A DNA stretch of 64,000 nucleotides from NCBI RefSeq assembly GCF_015558675.1, contig NZ_JADMOL010000006.1, forward strand, positions 196,034 through 260,033. The letters are read 5' to 3'. The position numbers and the translations under genes were made by a program. This DNA is from Paenibacillus sp. 1001270B_150601_E10. Lineage in GTDB: Bacteria; Bacillota; Bacilli; Paenibacillales; Paenibacillaceae. Each line of letters opens with the position of its first letter. Positions within the stretch are counted from its first letter, which is position 1. The notes beneath the pieces were generated by a model. That model searched no databases. It was not told the DNA's origin and was given only the letters and a program-made list of their open reading frames with translations. This document shows positions 35,212 to 44,513 of this stretch, one piece after another.

Positions 35212-35970
35212 CTATTGATGATTTTCAAATAAAAAATCAAATGTTGTCTTCAGATGCTCCTCCCAAAACAGCCAATCATGGGTGCCAGGTCCTTCAACAT
35301 ATTGAAAGTGAAAGTTCGTATCTTGCATATAGGAAGCAAACTCTCGATTCATCTCAATGAAAGGATCACTAGAGCCGCAGCAGCACAAGATGGAAGGAAG
35401 GGATGAACCTTCGTTCAATCTCCTTGCAGCAAGCTGGTAGAGGTCATCCCCAGATTCTACTTTAAGCTCTAGTCCAAATGCGGCTTGCATCTCTTTTTTC
35501 ATCCGATCAGGCATCTTAGGGTCTACTAGGCGCTTTTGAATGTCAGTTACGCCTGATAAGGACACGGCCTTGGCATACTGATCGGGATAAGTAAGAGCAC
35601 ATTTTAATGCGCCGTAGCCCCCCATGGACAGACCAGCAATATAAGTATTTTCAGGGTTCGTGTTTATATGGAACAGATTGGTGCACAGTTCAGGAAGCTC
35701 TTTGGTCATGTAATGAAAATAATTAAGGCCATATTTCATGTCCGCATAATAGCTTCGGTTTGCCTCTGGCATAATGACTGCGCAGTTGTATTTTTGTGCG
35801 TACATTTCAATCGTTGTCAACCGCTGCCATGTGCTCGCATTATCACCTGCACCATGCAGCAAATACAGCGTACTGGATGGTGGAATTCGTGATTCCAAGG
35901 GATAAACAACATGAATGCTGGTTGACATGCATAACGTTGTTGAACCTGTGTCTATCGTTACATGTGCCAT
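35212..35970 (-). CDS. Esterase of the esterase D/tributyrin esterase family
   Basis: The 252-residue alpha/beta hydrolase has LYLLHGAGDNASTW (oxyanion region), GLSMGGYGALKCAL with the nucleophile Ser, an Asp in SSDPFIEMN and His in GPGTHDWLFWEEHL. It has no signal peptide. Enzymes of this family remove acyl groups from sugars or hydrolyse S-formylglutathione. As first gene of the sugar operon it may deacylate imported, acyl-substituted oligosaccharides (inference). ATG 35970 follows GAAAGGGATTCCAT. The promoter lies at 36138-36167. Confidence 0.85.
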   Translation of the reverse strand: MAHVTIDTGSTTLCMSTSIHVVYPLESRIPPSSTLYLLHGAGDNASTWQRLTTIEMYAQKYNCAVIMPEANRSYYADMKYGLNYFHYMTKELPELCTNLFHINTNPENTYIAGLSMGGYGALKCALTYPDQYAKAVSLSGVTDIQKRLVDPKMPDRMKKEMQAAFGLELKVESGDDLYQLAARRLNEGSSLPSILCCCGSSDPFIEMNREFASYMQDTNFHFQYVEGPGTHDWLFWEEHLKTTFDFLFENHQ

Positions 35971-36104
35971 ATGGAATCCCTTTCATTTAAGAAAATAATT
36001 AATCGACTTCCCTCTTTGTTTTCTGGGCTTTCCACCTCTACAATCTCCATTCGAGTGTTCGGACTTTGTCTTCGAAGAACGGTAATGAACACAATGTTGA
36101 TGAA

Positions 36105-36167
36105 ATGAAAGCGATTTATTCGAATCGTTTCGACTAAATCATATATCTGGCAAAGCTGACCTGTCAA
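36105..36167 (-). promoter_or_regulatory. Promoter of the esterase/transporter operon with CRE-like and dyad sequence
   Basis: On the minus strand TTGACA (36162-36167) and TATGAT (36138-36143) have an 18-base spacer. Just downstream lies GAAACGATT (36121-36129 region) and its imperfect partner AATCGCTTTC; on the plus strand ATGAAAGCGATTTAT (36104-36118) resembles a catabolite response element (CcpA). Position just after the transcription start suits repression. Confidence 0.65.
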
Positions 36168-36288
36168 TCATTATTTTTGTAAAATATCAGAGGTATTGCG
36201 GTAAAATCGGAGATAATACCCATATAATAGTTAATATAGATATAGATTGCTAAAATTTATATTTATGCAATCGCTTACAGATTACTCG
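36168..36288. other. AT-rich intergenic stretch between divergent promoters
   Basis: Together with flanking elements this belongs to the 430-base gap 35971-36400. It holds no open frame with a ribosome binding site. Several TATAAT-like hexamers occur (36222-36240) by chance of composition. Confidence 0.4.
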
Positions 36289-36356
36289 TTGACTTCGCTT
36301 AATAGGAGGAACTATAATTTATTTAGACAAAATTCAAAACGTTTCGAATAAATTCG
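36289..36356 (+). promoter_or_regulatory. Promoter of the second serine hydrolase with a repeated motif
   Basis: TTGACT (36289-36294) and TATAAT (36313-36318) are 18 bases apart on the plus strand. ACGTTTCGAATAAATTCG (36339-36356) lies downstream; the same 11-base core, TTCGAATAAAT, occurs in the opposite orientation at 36111-36128 just downstream of the divergent operon promoter. Confidence 0.65.
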
Positions 36357-36400
36357 AGAAGGAAATAAACAGATAAATACGATGAAAGAAGGATGCCTTA

Positions 36401-37312
36401 ATGACGACTCTCCTTGATCGTTTTCTGCAATGCACCTTTGAAGAACAATTGAATATTCTTTCTGTTCGAGTATTGAAGAAAGGAGAAACAATCGGAGCAT
36501 GGGATTTGACCTCCGATACGCGGCGTCCTCAGCATTCGATAAGCAAATCTTTTACATGCATGGCGGTTGGATTAGCGATCGATGAGCACAAACTATCCCT
36601 TGATACGACTCTGGGGGAGGTATTTCCTCAGTATGCACATATAGCCAATGTCGCATCTCCTGCGCTTCAACCAAGCCGCATTACTGTGGAGCACTTGCTG
36701 ACCATGAGCAGCGGCCATGATTCTCCCCCGCTGTGGGCAGAAGAACGAGCTGCTTTAGTGGAGAAAGATTGGGTGAAGTACTATATGTCCCTGCCGCTAG
36801 ATCGTGCACCTGGCACACAGTTTACATACAGCAGTGGCGATTCCTTTATGCTGTCCGCGCTTGTCCAGGCATCTGTCGGGTGTACCATACAGGACTATTT
36901 AACGCCTCGGTTGTTTGATCCGCTTGGAATCAAGCATGTAGATTGGGATGCATCCCCGATTGGCATCACGTTGGGATGTGCAGGCTTACGAATCAGCAAT
37001 GAGGAGTTAAGTCGATTTGGCCAGATGCTCCTTCAGCAGGGAATGTGGCAAGGCCAACAGCTTGTTCCAAAAGAATGGATTGAACATGCAACAAGCAAGC
37101 ATATTGCAAACACCGGCAGCATCGACTGGAGCATGGGCTACGGCTATCAATTCTGGATGTGTTCACACGACGCTTATCGAGCTGACGGCGCACATGGCCA
37201 ATTCTGCGTGATCCTTCCTGCTAAAGAAGCTGTCATTGCCATTACTAGTGAGGAAGATCGAATGCAGGAAATATTGAATGTAGTATGGCAGGAAATCTTA
37301 CCTCTGCTATAG
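36401..37312 (+). CDS. Serine hydrolase of the class C beta-lactamase superfamily
   Basis: The 303-residue protein has the Ser-x-x-Lys motif SISK in QHSISKSFTCMAVGLA, YSSGDS as second motif and HGQF near the C terminus (ADGAHGQFCVIL). No signal peptide, so it acts in the cytoplasm. The class includes esterases and peptidases; a beta-lactamase role is unlikely. It is divergent from the sugar operon and shares a sequence motif with its promoter. ATG 36401 follows AAGAAGGATGCCTTA. Compare the other serine hydrolase at 8622. Confidence 0.83.
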   Translation: MTTLLDRFLQCTFEEQLNILSVRVLKKGETIGAWDLTSDTRRPQHSISKSFTCMAVGLAIDEHKLSLDTTLGEVFPQYAHIANVASPALQPSRITVEHLLTMSSGHDSPPLWAEERAALVEKDWVKYYMSLPLDRAPGTQFTYSSGDSFMLSALVQASVGCTIQDYLTPRLFDPLGIKHVDWDASPIGITLGCAGLRISNEELSRFGQMLLQQGMWQGQQLVPKEWIEHATSKHIANTGSIDWSMGYGYQFWMCSHDAYRADGAHGQFCVILPAKEAVIAITSEEDRMQEILNVVWQEILPLL

Positions 37313-37417
37313 GAGGAAATAGAATCGCAGAAGTACGCGGATTTTTTAACACAAACATGATTTTCAAAATGATGGCTATCTCATCTTTCGTTAACGAGCA
37401 ACATATGTTAAACGATG

Positions 37418-37443
37418 AAGGGGCTTGTATTAAAGCCCCTTTT
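37418..37443 (+). terminator. Intrinsic terminator of the serine hydrolase gene
   Basis: AAGGGGCTT / AAGCCCCTT with a six-base loop is followed by TTT on the plus strand. Confidence 0.8.
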
Positions 37444-37769
37444 CAGTATGACTTCTTTTGCTTAAGCACCTTGTGTGGAAAAAGAATAGGCTCATTTGAA
37501 TGTTTTCGATAACATTTTGATTTTGCATTCTTATTCATTTTATCTTCGTTAAACCTACTTCGTTATTAACATTCCGAAACCTTCTTACCAGCCATACATG
37601 CATAGGAACTTCCAACTCATTCTTCTTGTTTTTGATACAAAGACACGACCTCAATGAAGGTTGAAAAATCACACACGCTTTGTAAAGCGAAGGCTGCAGT
37701 GCAACATAGACAAGAGTTCAGGTGTTTCTATTACAAGGAGAAGTAAAGATAGTTGGAGGGACAATATAC
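37444..37769. other. Intergenic region upstream of an unknown lipoprotein
   Basis: I see no coding frame with a convincing start. The right end holds TTGGAGGGAC, the ribosome binding site of the gene at 37770. Confidence 0.35.
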
Positions 37770-38747
37770 ATGGTAAAAGGAATGATAATGATCACAATGA
37801 TGATATTCGTCCTCACGGCTTGCAGTCTGCCCGATTCAAAGGAACAACTCGTTGAACAGCTCCGTCAGGAAAGCGCGCAGAGTATTGAAATTCATTATCA
37901 TCAATACTCGATCAAGAGCAATGATCCTCTGATTTCTTCCCTACTTGCTGATTTTATCAGTAATTCAACGATAACAAAGGAGGCTATGGAAAAACCAATC
38001 TTTCAGCTTGTTGTCAAGAACGATCGCTTTACAATATTCGAGGAAGGGATTGTCCATAAGGACAAGCAATATCGGGTGGATACGGCCCCCTTAAGAAGTA
38101 TATTAGCAGCAAGCTTTATCAACATGAAGGATATCCATGTTCCGAATCGATTGGGTTCTAAGGCAGTGTTTTTAGATACACAGGTTGATTTCTCGTTAGA
38201 TTCATCGACTTATGACCTATTAATTCAAGACCTTAAGAGTTCCCAACCATTACTTAATCCGCCATGGATATCCGGAATCCCTTATCCGAATATTCGCGTA
38301 ACAATTGGTGAGCACTTGATTGTAACATGGTTGTCACCGTCTATAGTAGGACTTCGTTTCAGTGACAATCCGATTGGATGGGTTCAGCTTCCCGACAGCA
38401 AATGGTGGGCTTGGCTTCAGGATCATCATGCTGAGGAACTAAAAAGAAACGGTCTGTTTCGCTATCAAACCGTATCGATGGAATTGCCAGACGGTTCCTA
38501 TGTTGAAGGTAAGGACTCGAATCACCTAGATCAATTGTGGAGAATGCTTTCATCCGCTATCAAGCAGGAGTCAATCCCTGCTTCTGAGGTCGGTTCTACT
38601 CTTAATGTGGACTCGATCACCTTCAAGGATGAACGACAGCAAGTGATTATTAAGGTATGGGGTAACGATCTTATACAATATCAGGGTCAATTCTATTACA
38701 GTAAAGATATGTATCAAAAAGTAAAAAACTTGATTACGGCAGGATAA
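37770..38747 (+). CDS. Putative lipoprotein of unknown function
   Basis: The 325-residue protein begins MVKGMIMITMMIFVLTACSL, a short lipoprotein signal with Cys at about 15. The rest is soluble, strand-rich, and without a domain I recognise. ATG 37770 follows TTGGAGGGACAATATAC; an earlier start (37722) would place that ribosome binding site inside the gene. It lies alone before trpS, which is convergent. Confidence 0.7.
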   Translation: MVKGMIMITMMIFVLTACSLPDSKEQLVEQLRQESAQSIEIHYHQYSIKSNDPLISSLLADFISNSTITKEAMEKPIFQLVVKNDRFTIFEEGIVHKDKQYRVDTAPLRSILAASFINMKDIHVPNRLGSKAVFLDTQVDFSLDSSTYDLLIQDLKSSQPLLNPPWISGIPYPNIRVTIGEHLIVTWLSPSIVGLRFSDNPIGWVQLPDSKWWAWLQDHHAEELKRNGLFRYQTVSMELPDGSYVEGKDSNHLDQLWRMLSSAIKQESIPASEVGSTLNVDSITFKDERQQVIIKVWGNDLIQYQGQFYYSKDMYQKVKNLITAG

Positions 38748-38859
38748 TTGCCATACCGACCGCATCGGTTTGGCTTATCAGACGGGTTCGAAGGCTGTTG
38801 AGTAATACCCCAACAACCTCCCCCTTTCTCCAAGGCATTAACATAACTGTGCTTTGCTT

Positions 38860-39855
38860 TTAACGCCCGATCTTGCCTCTAACCTTCTCCAACATTGGTG
38901 TGGCAAGTGCACGTGCTTTCTGTGCTCCTTCCAGCAGGATCTGTTCGATTTGTGCTGGATCAGCCATTAACTCGATAAATGTTCTGCGAGGCTTCTCTAA
39001 ATCGTTATTCATGACCTCAAACAAAGCTTGTTTGGCCTCTCCCCAGCTTATGCCCGACTGATATTTTTTTCGAAGCGCATTGGTTTGCTCAGACGAAGCG
39101 AATTCCCTATACAGCAAAAAGATACTCGATTCATCAGGATTCTTTGGCTCATTAGGAGGAGTGGAATCCGTTACAATTCTATTGATCATTTTCTTTAGTT
39201 TTTGAGAAGACGCAAAGAGCGGAATGGTGTTACCATAGCTTTTGCTCATTTTCCTGCCATCAAGGCCAGGGATAACAGCAGTATGCTCATCAACAACATA
39301 GTTTGGAAGCTTAAACGTATCGCCGTAATGGTGATTAAATCTCTCTGCAATATCACGAGCAATCTCAACATGCTGAATCTGATCTTTGCCAACAGGAACT
39401 TTATCCGTTTGAAACAGCAGAATATCTGCTGCCATTAAGATCGGATAAGTGTATAAACCCATATTAACCCCATGATCCCGTTCAATCCCTTGAGCGTCGT
39501 TTTTGTCCTGAATCGCCTTATAGGCATGGGCTCGATTCATGAGTCCCTTTGGTGTCATGCACGAGAGGATCCAATGAAGCTCGAATATCTCCGGTACATC
39601 CGATTGTCTGTAAAAAACAACCTTCTCAGGATCAAGTCCCATCGCAAGCCACGTTGCTGCGATCCCATAGGTTAAGGTTTTCAATTCATCTCTGTCTTGA
39701 ATAAAGGTTAATCCGTGATAGTCAGGAATGAAGAAGATGGCTGTGCAGTCTTGACTGCTGGCCATTCCCAATGCAGGCTTAATAGCGCCAATGTAATTGC
39801 CGACATGAACCTTCCCAGTAGGCTTGACGCCTGTAAGAACGATTTCGTTGCTCAT
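38860..39855 (-). CDS. trpS: Tryptophanyl-tRNA synthetase
   Basis: The protein (331 residues from ATG 39855) has the class I aminoacyl-tRNA synthetase signatures: TGVKPTGKVHVGNYIGAI (HIGH-like motif), PILMAADILLFQTDKVPVGKDQ and GRKMSKSYGN (KMSKS). It charges tRNA-Trp. ATG 39855 follows GAGGAGGGATAAC. The T-box leader at 39880-40150 identifies the amino acid independently. A start further upstream (39978) would lie inside the leader and is rejected. Confidence 0.97.
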   Translation of the reverse strand: MSNEIVLTGVKPTGKVHVGNYIGAIKPALGMASSQDCTAIFFIPDYHGLTFIQDRDELKTLTYGIAATWLAMGLDPEKVVFYRQSDVPEIFELHWILSCMTPKGLMNRAHAYKAIQDKNDAQGIERDHGVNMGLYTYPILMAADILLFQTDKVPVGKDQIQHVEIARDIAERFNHHYGDTFKLPNYVVDEHTAVIPGLDGRKMSKSYGNTIPLFASSQKLKKMINRIVTDSTPPNEPKNPDESSIFLLYREFASSEQTNALRKKYQSGISWGEAKQALFEVMNNDLEKPRRTFIELMADPAQIEQILLEGAQKARALATPMLEKVRGKIGR

Positions 39856-39879
39856 GTTATCCCTCCTCGTGAAAAATAA

Positions 39880-40150
39880 AAAAGGGGCCCTCATCCTAAA
39901 AAGGACGAGGAAACCCCGTGGTACCACCTTCGTTAGCCTGTAAAACAAGCTCGCTTTGCGTATCGAAACATGCATCATGTTTGAATACGTGTCTCTTGTA
40001 ACGACGAGACTTTCGCCAAAGCCTACTTGCTAATGCTTTCGGTTTGGATGCTCAGAAGCCCACTTCAGTATCGTCTCACCACTGATTCACACCAACCATC
40101 AGCTCTCTGGAGGATTGACCATACGTACTCTCTTCATCATCGCAGTGTTA
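39880..40150 (-). promoter_or_regulatory. T-box leader of trpS
   Basis: On the minus strand the conserved T-box core AAGGTGGTACCACGG (39916-39930) is followed by a terminator whose stem is GGGG...CCTCGTCCT / AGGATGAGGGCCCC and then a run of T (39878-39917). Upstream there are stem I elements, including AGAGAGCTGATGGTTGGTG and CTGAAGTGGGCTTCTGAGC, in which TGG (40060-40062) is the likely specifier, in agreement with tryptophan. Uncharged tRNA-Trp would stabilise the antiterminator. Confidence 0.93.
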
Positions 40151-40172
40151 TATGTGCATATAATTCTTTATA

Positions 40173-40201
40173 TTATTACAAGAACTTCTGATCAAAGTCA
40201 A
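40173..40201 (-). promoter_or_regulatory. trpS promoter
   Basis: TTGACT (40196-40201) and TAATAA (40173-40178) are separated by 17 bases on the minus strand, directly upstream of the T-box leader. Confidence 0.6.
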
Positions 40202-40242
40202 ACGTCTTATACGCTTGTTTGTAAAAATGATAGGTTATCTGC

Positions 40243-41436
40243 TTAACGCTTCATCCATTTTCCATTTGTGAAATCTGGAATGGTGACAGGTTGGCCGCCC
40301 AGCGCAATGGATTCCTCAGACAATGCGGAAATACTCATCCATGAAGCCATGTCGTATACATCAAGTGGTGGCAGAGTTTGATTTTTTACACTTTCAAAGA
40401 AATCAGCGAATACGAGCCAGTCGATACCGCCATGCCCTGCTTTTACGCCTTCTTCAAAATACTTTTTCCAGATCGGGTGCTCGTATTGTTCTCTGAAGTT
40501 TTCAACATTGCCCCACTCTGGACTCCACACCGCATTATGATCATGGACGCCGTCTAAGAAGATAGAGTTGTTCTCTTCCGTGAACATTCCCTTCGTTCCA
40601 CGAACCGTAAAGCCACGGGAATAATATCTTGGCAGCGTAGTATCAAGTGTCAGCGTAATCGTTTCGCCACGTGCACATTGGATAATGGTCGTAACGATAT
40701 CTCCCTGCTTGAACGCTGCATGAGCTAACTCTGGGTCATTGCTTTTATTCTGCTTAATATATTCCTGCATGCCTCTTGCTTTTGAAGCAATGGAGACAAG
40801 AGAAACCATGCGATTGCCGCGATTAATATCCAGCACTTTCGCAATCGGTCCCAACTCATGTGTCGGATAGTTCTCACCATTGCGATTCATATATTGATCC
40901 AAGCGATAGTGTCGATTTTCACGCCCATATGCAATTTCATCACGCAGATCATGCATGTAGCCGCCTGAGCAATGGACGATCTCACCAAATACGCCTTGCT
41001 TAACCATATTAAGCACCATGAGCTCTTCTCTGCCGTAGCAGCAGTTTTCCAAGATCATGCAAGGCACTTTGGTTCTTTCATAGGTTTCAACCAGCTTCCA
41101 GCATTCCTGAATGGAATAAGCGCCGCCAACCTCAGAAGCGACATATTTGCCTGCCTCCATGGAAGCTATCGTAATTTCAATATGCGCATCCCAGGATGTG
41201 CATACGACTATGGCATCAATGGCGTCAATTGCAAGTACATCCTCGTAGCGCTGCGACGTGAAAGGACGCTTCCCTTGAGAACGCTCTACTGCTTTAGCCG
41301 CATGCTCCGTGCGATCTTCATAGAGATCACATACTGCTACTACTTCTACATCTGGAGTCTGAAGAATGATCCCTTCAAGTAGGCTGCTACCACGTGCACC
41401 CAAGCCAATAACTCCGACTTTGATTTGCTTACTCAT
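40243..41436 (-). CDS. Gfo/Idh/MocA-family oxidoreductase, GH109-like
   Basis: The protein (397 residues from ATG 41436) has an N-terminal Rossmann fold (KVGVIGLGARGSSLLEG) with VVCTSWDAH and the MocA-type C-terminal domain. Motifs such as ENCCYGREELMVLNMVKQGVFGEI and NGENYPTHELGPIAKVLDINRGNR are like those of GH109 alpha-N-acetylgalactosaminidase family proteins, which use NAD+ to cleave glycosides by redox chemistry. Whether this one is a glycosidase or a dehydrogenase cannot be decided. ATG 41436 follows AAGGAGCGTGCTGAA. It lies downstream of the DUF5054 gene on the same strand. Confidence 0.82.
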   Translation of the reverse strand: MSKQIKVGVIGLGARGSSLLEGIILQTPDVEVVAVCDLYEDRTEHAAKAVERSQGKRPFTSQRYEDVLAIDAIDAIVVCTSWDAHIEITIASMEAGKYVASEVGGAYSIQECWKLVETYERTKVPCMILENCCYGREELMVLNMVKQGVFGEIVHCSGGYMHDLRDEIAYGRENRHYRLDQYMNRNGENYPTHELGPIAKVLDINRGNRMVSLVSIASKARGMQEYIKQNKSNDPELAHAAFKQGDIVTTIIQCARGETITLTLDTTLPRYYSRGFTVRGTKGMFTEENNSIFLDGVHDHNAVWSPEWGNVENFREQYEHPIWKKYFEEGVKAGHGGIDWLVFADFFESVKNQTLPPLDVYDMASWMSISALSEESIALGGQPVTIPDFTNGKWMKR

Positions 41437-41684
41437 TTCAGCACGCTCCTTCATAATGATGCAACTTCAATGGCGTAAGATTCCACAATTATCTTATAAT
41501 GTGGATGAATACTCCTATTGTATCGAAGGTGGGCCCCCATTTATAGGTAGAAATGTAGTATAAACTCGTCTTTTCGCAACATCATTAGTGGTGTTCTTTC
41601 GGGAGCTGCCTTTATCATAATAAACAAGGCCTAGACCGCAAAGAACCACCTTCTCGTTCATCCATAAAATGTGCAAGAAACGGA
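41437..41684. other. Intergenic region between Gfo/Idh/MocA and DUF5054 genes
   Basis: About 248 bases without a coding frame or strong hairpin. It separates the oxidoreductase gene from the preceding DUF5054 gene; I cannot place a promoter with confidence. Confidence 0.35.
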
Positions 41685-43752
41685 TCAAGCATAGCTGTTC
41701 AGCGTTAATCTGAAGCGGAACTGCATATCATCCTCAAACCACATCATAAAGTTGGTTCCCCATACGTTATTGTGCAGATTGAAATGGAAACCTCCCGTGA
41801 GCGGCGCATACGTATTGTCAAATTGCAGCAATCTGGCCTGCCCCGGACATACAAGCGGTGCATCCAGCGTCTCGATGACAACTGCTCCATCCGCTGCATC
41901 ATAGTAGAGTCCGGATTGCACGCCATGCATATTTCGGTTGCCGTCTCGTACGACGGTTAGCGGCGAGATGCGTTTCCCCATTTTATCCATTTCCCATGCA
42001 TTCGGATTATCAACCAGCGGAACGAATGAGAACCAGCTTGCCTCTGGAAGCCTGCTTGTCGCTCCAATATAAAGCCACATCAAGGATAGGCTCGTCCTTA
42101 TGGAAAGTATACACGATGCTTAATTTGCAAGGCGCTCCATACTGATCGCACAGCTCCGTAGGAAGCTTCAGCTCTGCTGTCACCTTGTCCTTCCCTGCCT
42201 GCTGCTCCAGCTTAAGGGAACGCAAAGATGGTGTCGCAATGCGATGCTCTGGTCTTGGCTTCACGTATTCAATACCCGGCTTGCCGAAGTCATTGTCTGC
42301 CCATTCATGATGGATATCCAGATTCGTCAAATACTCTTTGAAGAATCGATCATAGCTCTCTTTGCTGAATGTTTCATAGCTATACGTACCTAGTCTGTTT
42401 GTCTCATTCGCCCATTCTTTACCGGTTCGGTCCAATAAGCGATTGATGGATCCATCTGGCGCGAAGCTTACCTTAAACTGCCCTAGATCGTAAAGCTCAT
42501 CCATGGCTAATGTACATGCATCATGACTCGCAACCGCTGCGGGCTGGGCATTCATCGCACGCAGCCTAGCCGAAGCTTCCCTTGCCAAACCTTCAGGCAG
42601 CGCTTGAATCGTCGAATCCAAATAATCACGCTGCTCCTGCCACGAGCTCTCATAGAAACTGTAGGTGCGCTTGGTATTTGTAAAATAGCCTAGATAAGCG
42701 AATTTCTTTACATTCTTCCTCTCTATCACATCTTTAGCCCTCGCAGCAGCGAATTGCGAAGCGGAGTAGTCCGCAAAGTCAATAAGATAGACCGAATTGT
42801 TCAAGCCCCATGTATGCTCAGGTATTAACATTAACCGATTGCAGAACTGCGCATAGGACTCGCTTTGCGGATCCAATTGCCCTGTGCTGATCCATTCATC
42901 TCTAAGACGAAGCAATTCTCTGTATCTCGCAATTCGCCATGGATCAGAAGCAATCCCATGTATCCAGGTGTCCCCGATTTCCTCACGAATGACAGGCAAG
43001 CGATGCTTGATGGCCAGCAGCTTTTCAGCAAAAGCATCCAGTGTGGATGCCATGATCTCTGCTCCTGGGTATTCAAGCTGCAGCTGCTGGAACAGTTCGC
43101 GGACCTCCTCCAGCGTCGATGGACCATGATTATCATGGGTGTGAGCAAAGTATAAAGCGTCCTCCAGCCCTTCCATCTGAAAAGGCTTTCCATAGCTATC
43201 AGCATAATGAACGATAATCTCTGAGCCGTCTGCTGCCTGCCATACGAACATATTGGGCACCTTCGGATTCTTAGAGACCATGTTGACCCCTAAATGCAAA
43301 TATTGAATACCTTGCTTCGCAAGCATGGGAACGATCGCGATTGTATGCCCCGGAACATCGGTCATTTTGGCAGCGATGGTGGTCTTGCCATACTTGTTAT
43401 CCAGCTCCTTCGAAATGGAAAGCCCAAACTCAAATAACCGATCATCCATAATTTCCGTATGGGTTGTAAACGGCAAACCGTGCCAAACGATCCTGCCTTC
43501 TCTGATCGCTTCTTCCATTCGAAAGCGCATATCTGGAGATGCTTGATCTAAAAATTCATGGATTAACCATGATCCTGTCGTCCAGACAAACTTCACATTC
43601 CCTTCTTCCTTCCCTAACTGCTCAGACAGTTCAAGGGCCTGAGGAATAAATCCATTCATATATCGATCGACAACATTCTTTGCCAGATCCGTAAATCCAA
43701 TATCCAGATGTGTTTTAAAAACGACGTGTACTCTTTTGATTGTTGTGGTCAA
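41685..43752 (-). pseudogene. DUF5054 (GH38-like) gene interrupted by a frameshift
   Basis: From TTG 43752 (after GAAAGGGGTAGAATTTC) the protein reads KTHLDIGFTD, the HxD metal-binding motif of GH38-type alpha-mannosidase-like catalytic domains. It continues as HTHDNHG, DTWIHGIASDP and LMLIPEHTWGLNN to ALYWSDK at about 42060. There the frame breaks. The continuation RLPEASWFSFVPLVD...MDKMGKRISPLTV runs in another frame to 41685. One extra base, or a loss of eight bases that would remove part of a longer loop, explains the shift. Restored, the protein would be about 688 residues. Function is probably glycan processing; DUF5054 has no firmly defined activity known to me. Confidence 0.75.
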
Positions 43753-44040
43753 GAAATTCTACCCCTTTCAAGTATGAGCGACAATACCGATCTTGAGCAC
43801 ATTCTACTAAAGCAAGCTGGTTGCGTCTTTGTCTGAATGCGTCATCCTTTTGAAAAATAAGGACAGCTATGGAGTAGCCTAATCGAAGGGTTCTTCCTTT
43901 CGCTCAATACAAAGCGTTACAACAACTCTCACCTATATGGAGATATGACGGTCATATTGGACATCGCAAGGTTGTATAAACAGGACTTTTGTTTTTATGT
44001 AGAACTATGGCTGTCCATAAATTCTTACGGACGTTCGATC
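43753..44040. other. Intergenic region with no gene seen
   Basis: The 288 bases between the relic APH gene and DUF5054 show no frame with a ribosome binding site. Its left part carries only the start signals of DUF5054. Confidence 0.35.
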
Positions 44041-44400
44041 CTAAATCGAATAAATAATGCGTTCTCCCGAGATGTAAGGCAAACCGTAATCGGAGCAAAG
44101 CTTTGGCATCCGTTCTCGCATCCAATCGTGCATCTTTTCATTGCCCATTTGAAAAGCATAGAAGCCAATAATCGATAGCAGCATAAAACCTTCTAATCGA
44201 ACAACCTCTTCTTCTTGGATGCTGGAATGACCATACACCCCTTCAAGGAACGTATCCCTAAGCTCAGCAGGGATCATGAGCGCTCCCATCGCAACATCAA
44301 TGCCGTAATAGCGCGGACCAAAAAAGCCAAAATCGATAAAGCTAAGCTTATCATCTAGTGTTACGATCGTATTTCCCATTCCGATTTTACTATACCAAAA
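44041..44400 (-). pseudogene. C-terminal relic of an aminoglycoside phosphotransferase-fold gene
   Basis: The frame contains only the last third of an APH-fold kinase: GMGNTIVTLDDKLSFIDFGFFGPRYYGIDVAMG (Brenner-type Asn and the metal-binding Asp region) and a normal C terminus ending YISGERIIYSI. The nucleotide lobe and catalytic His-x-Asp are missing. The sequence just upstream (44400-44460) is not homologous and holds the terminator of another gene. I take it to be a 5'-truncated remnant; the sequence join is near 44395-44410. Confidence 0.7.
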
Positions 44401-44425
44401 TCTTCCGTTATTTGAGTCTATGAAA

Positions 44426-44448
44426 AAAACCGCATTTATCGCGGTTTT
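44426..44448 (-). terminator. Intrinsic terminator of the RibD-like gene
   Basis: AAAACCGC / GCGGTTTT with a seven-base loop is followed on the minus strand by TTTTTTC. Confidence 0.8.
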
Positions 44449-44513
44449 AGTAGATGCCACTATAATCTATTGTTGTATTCATATTGAAAGGGTAGTAGAT
44501 TCCCTTTCAGCTC

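Noticed and set aside
39855..39978. N-terminal extension of TrpS
   Set aside because: The additional 41 codons cover the T-box terminator and part of the antiterminator; the KMSKS/HIGH-containing protein starts normally at 39855.
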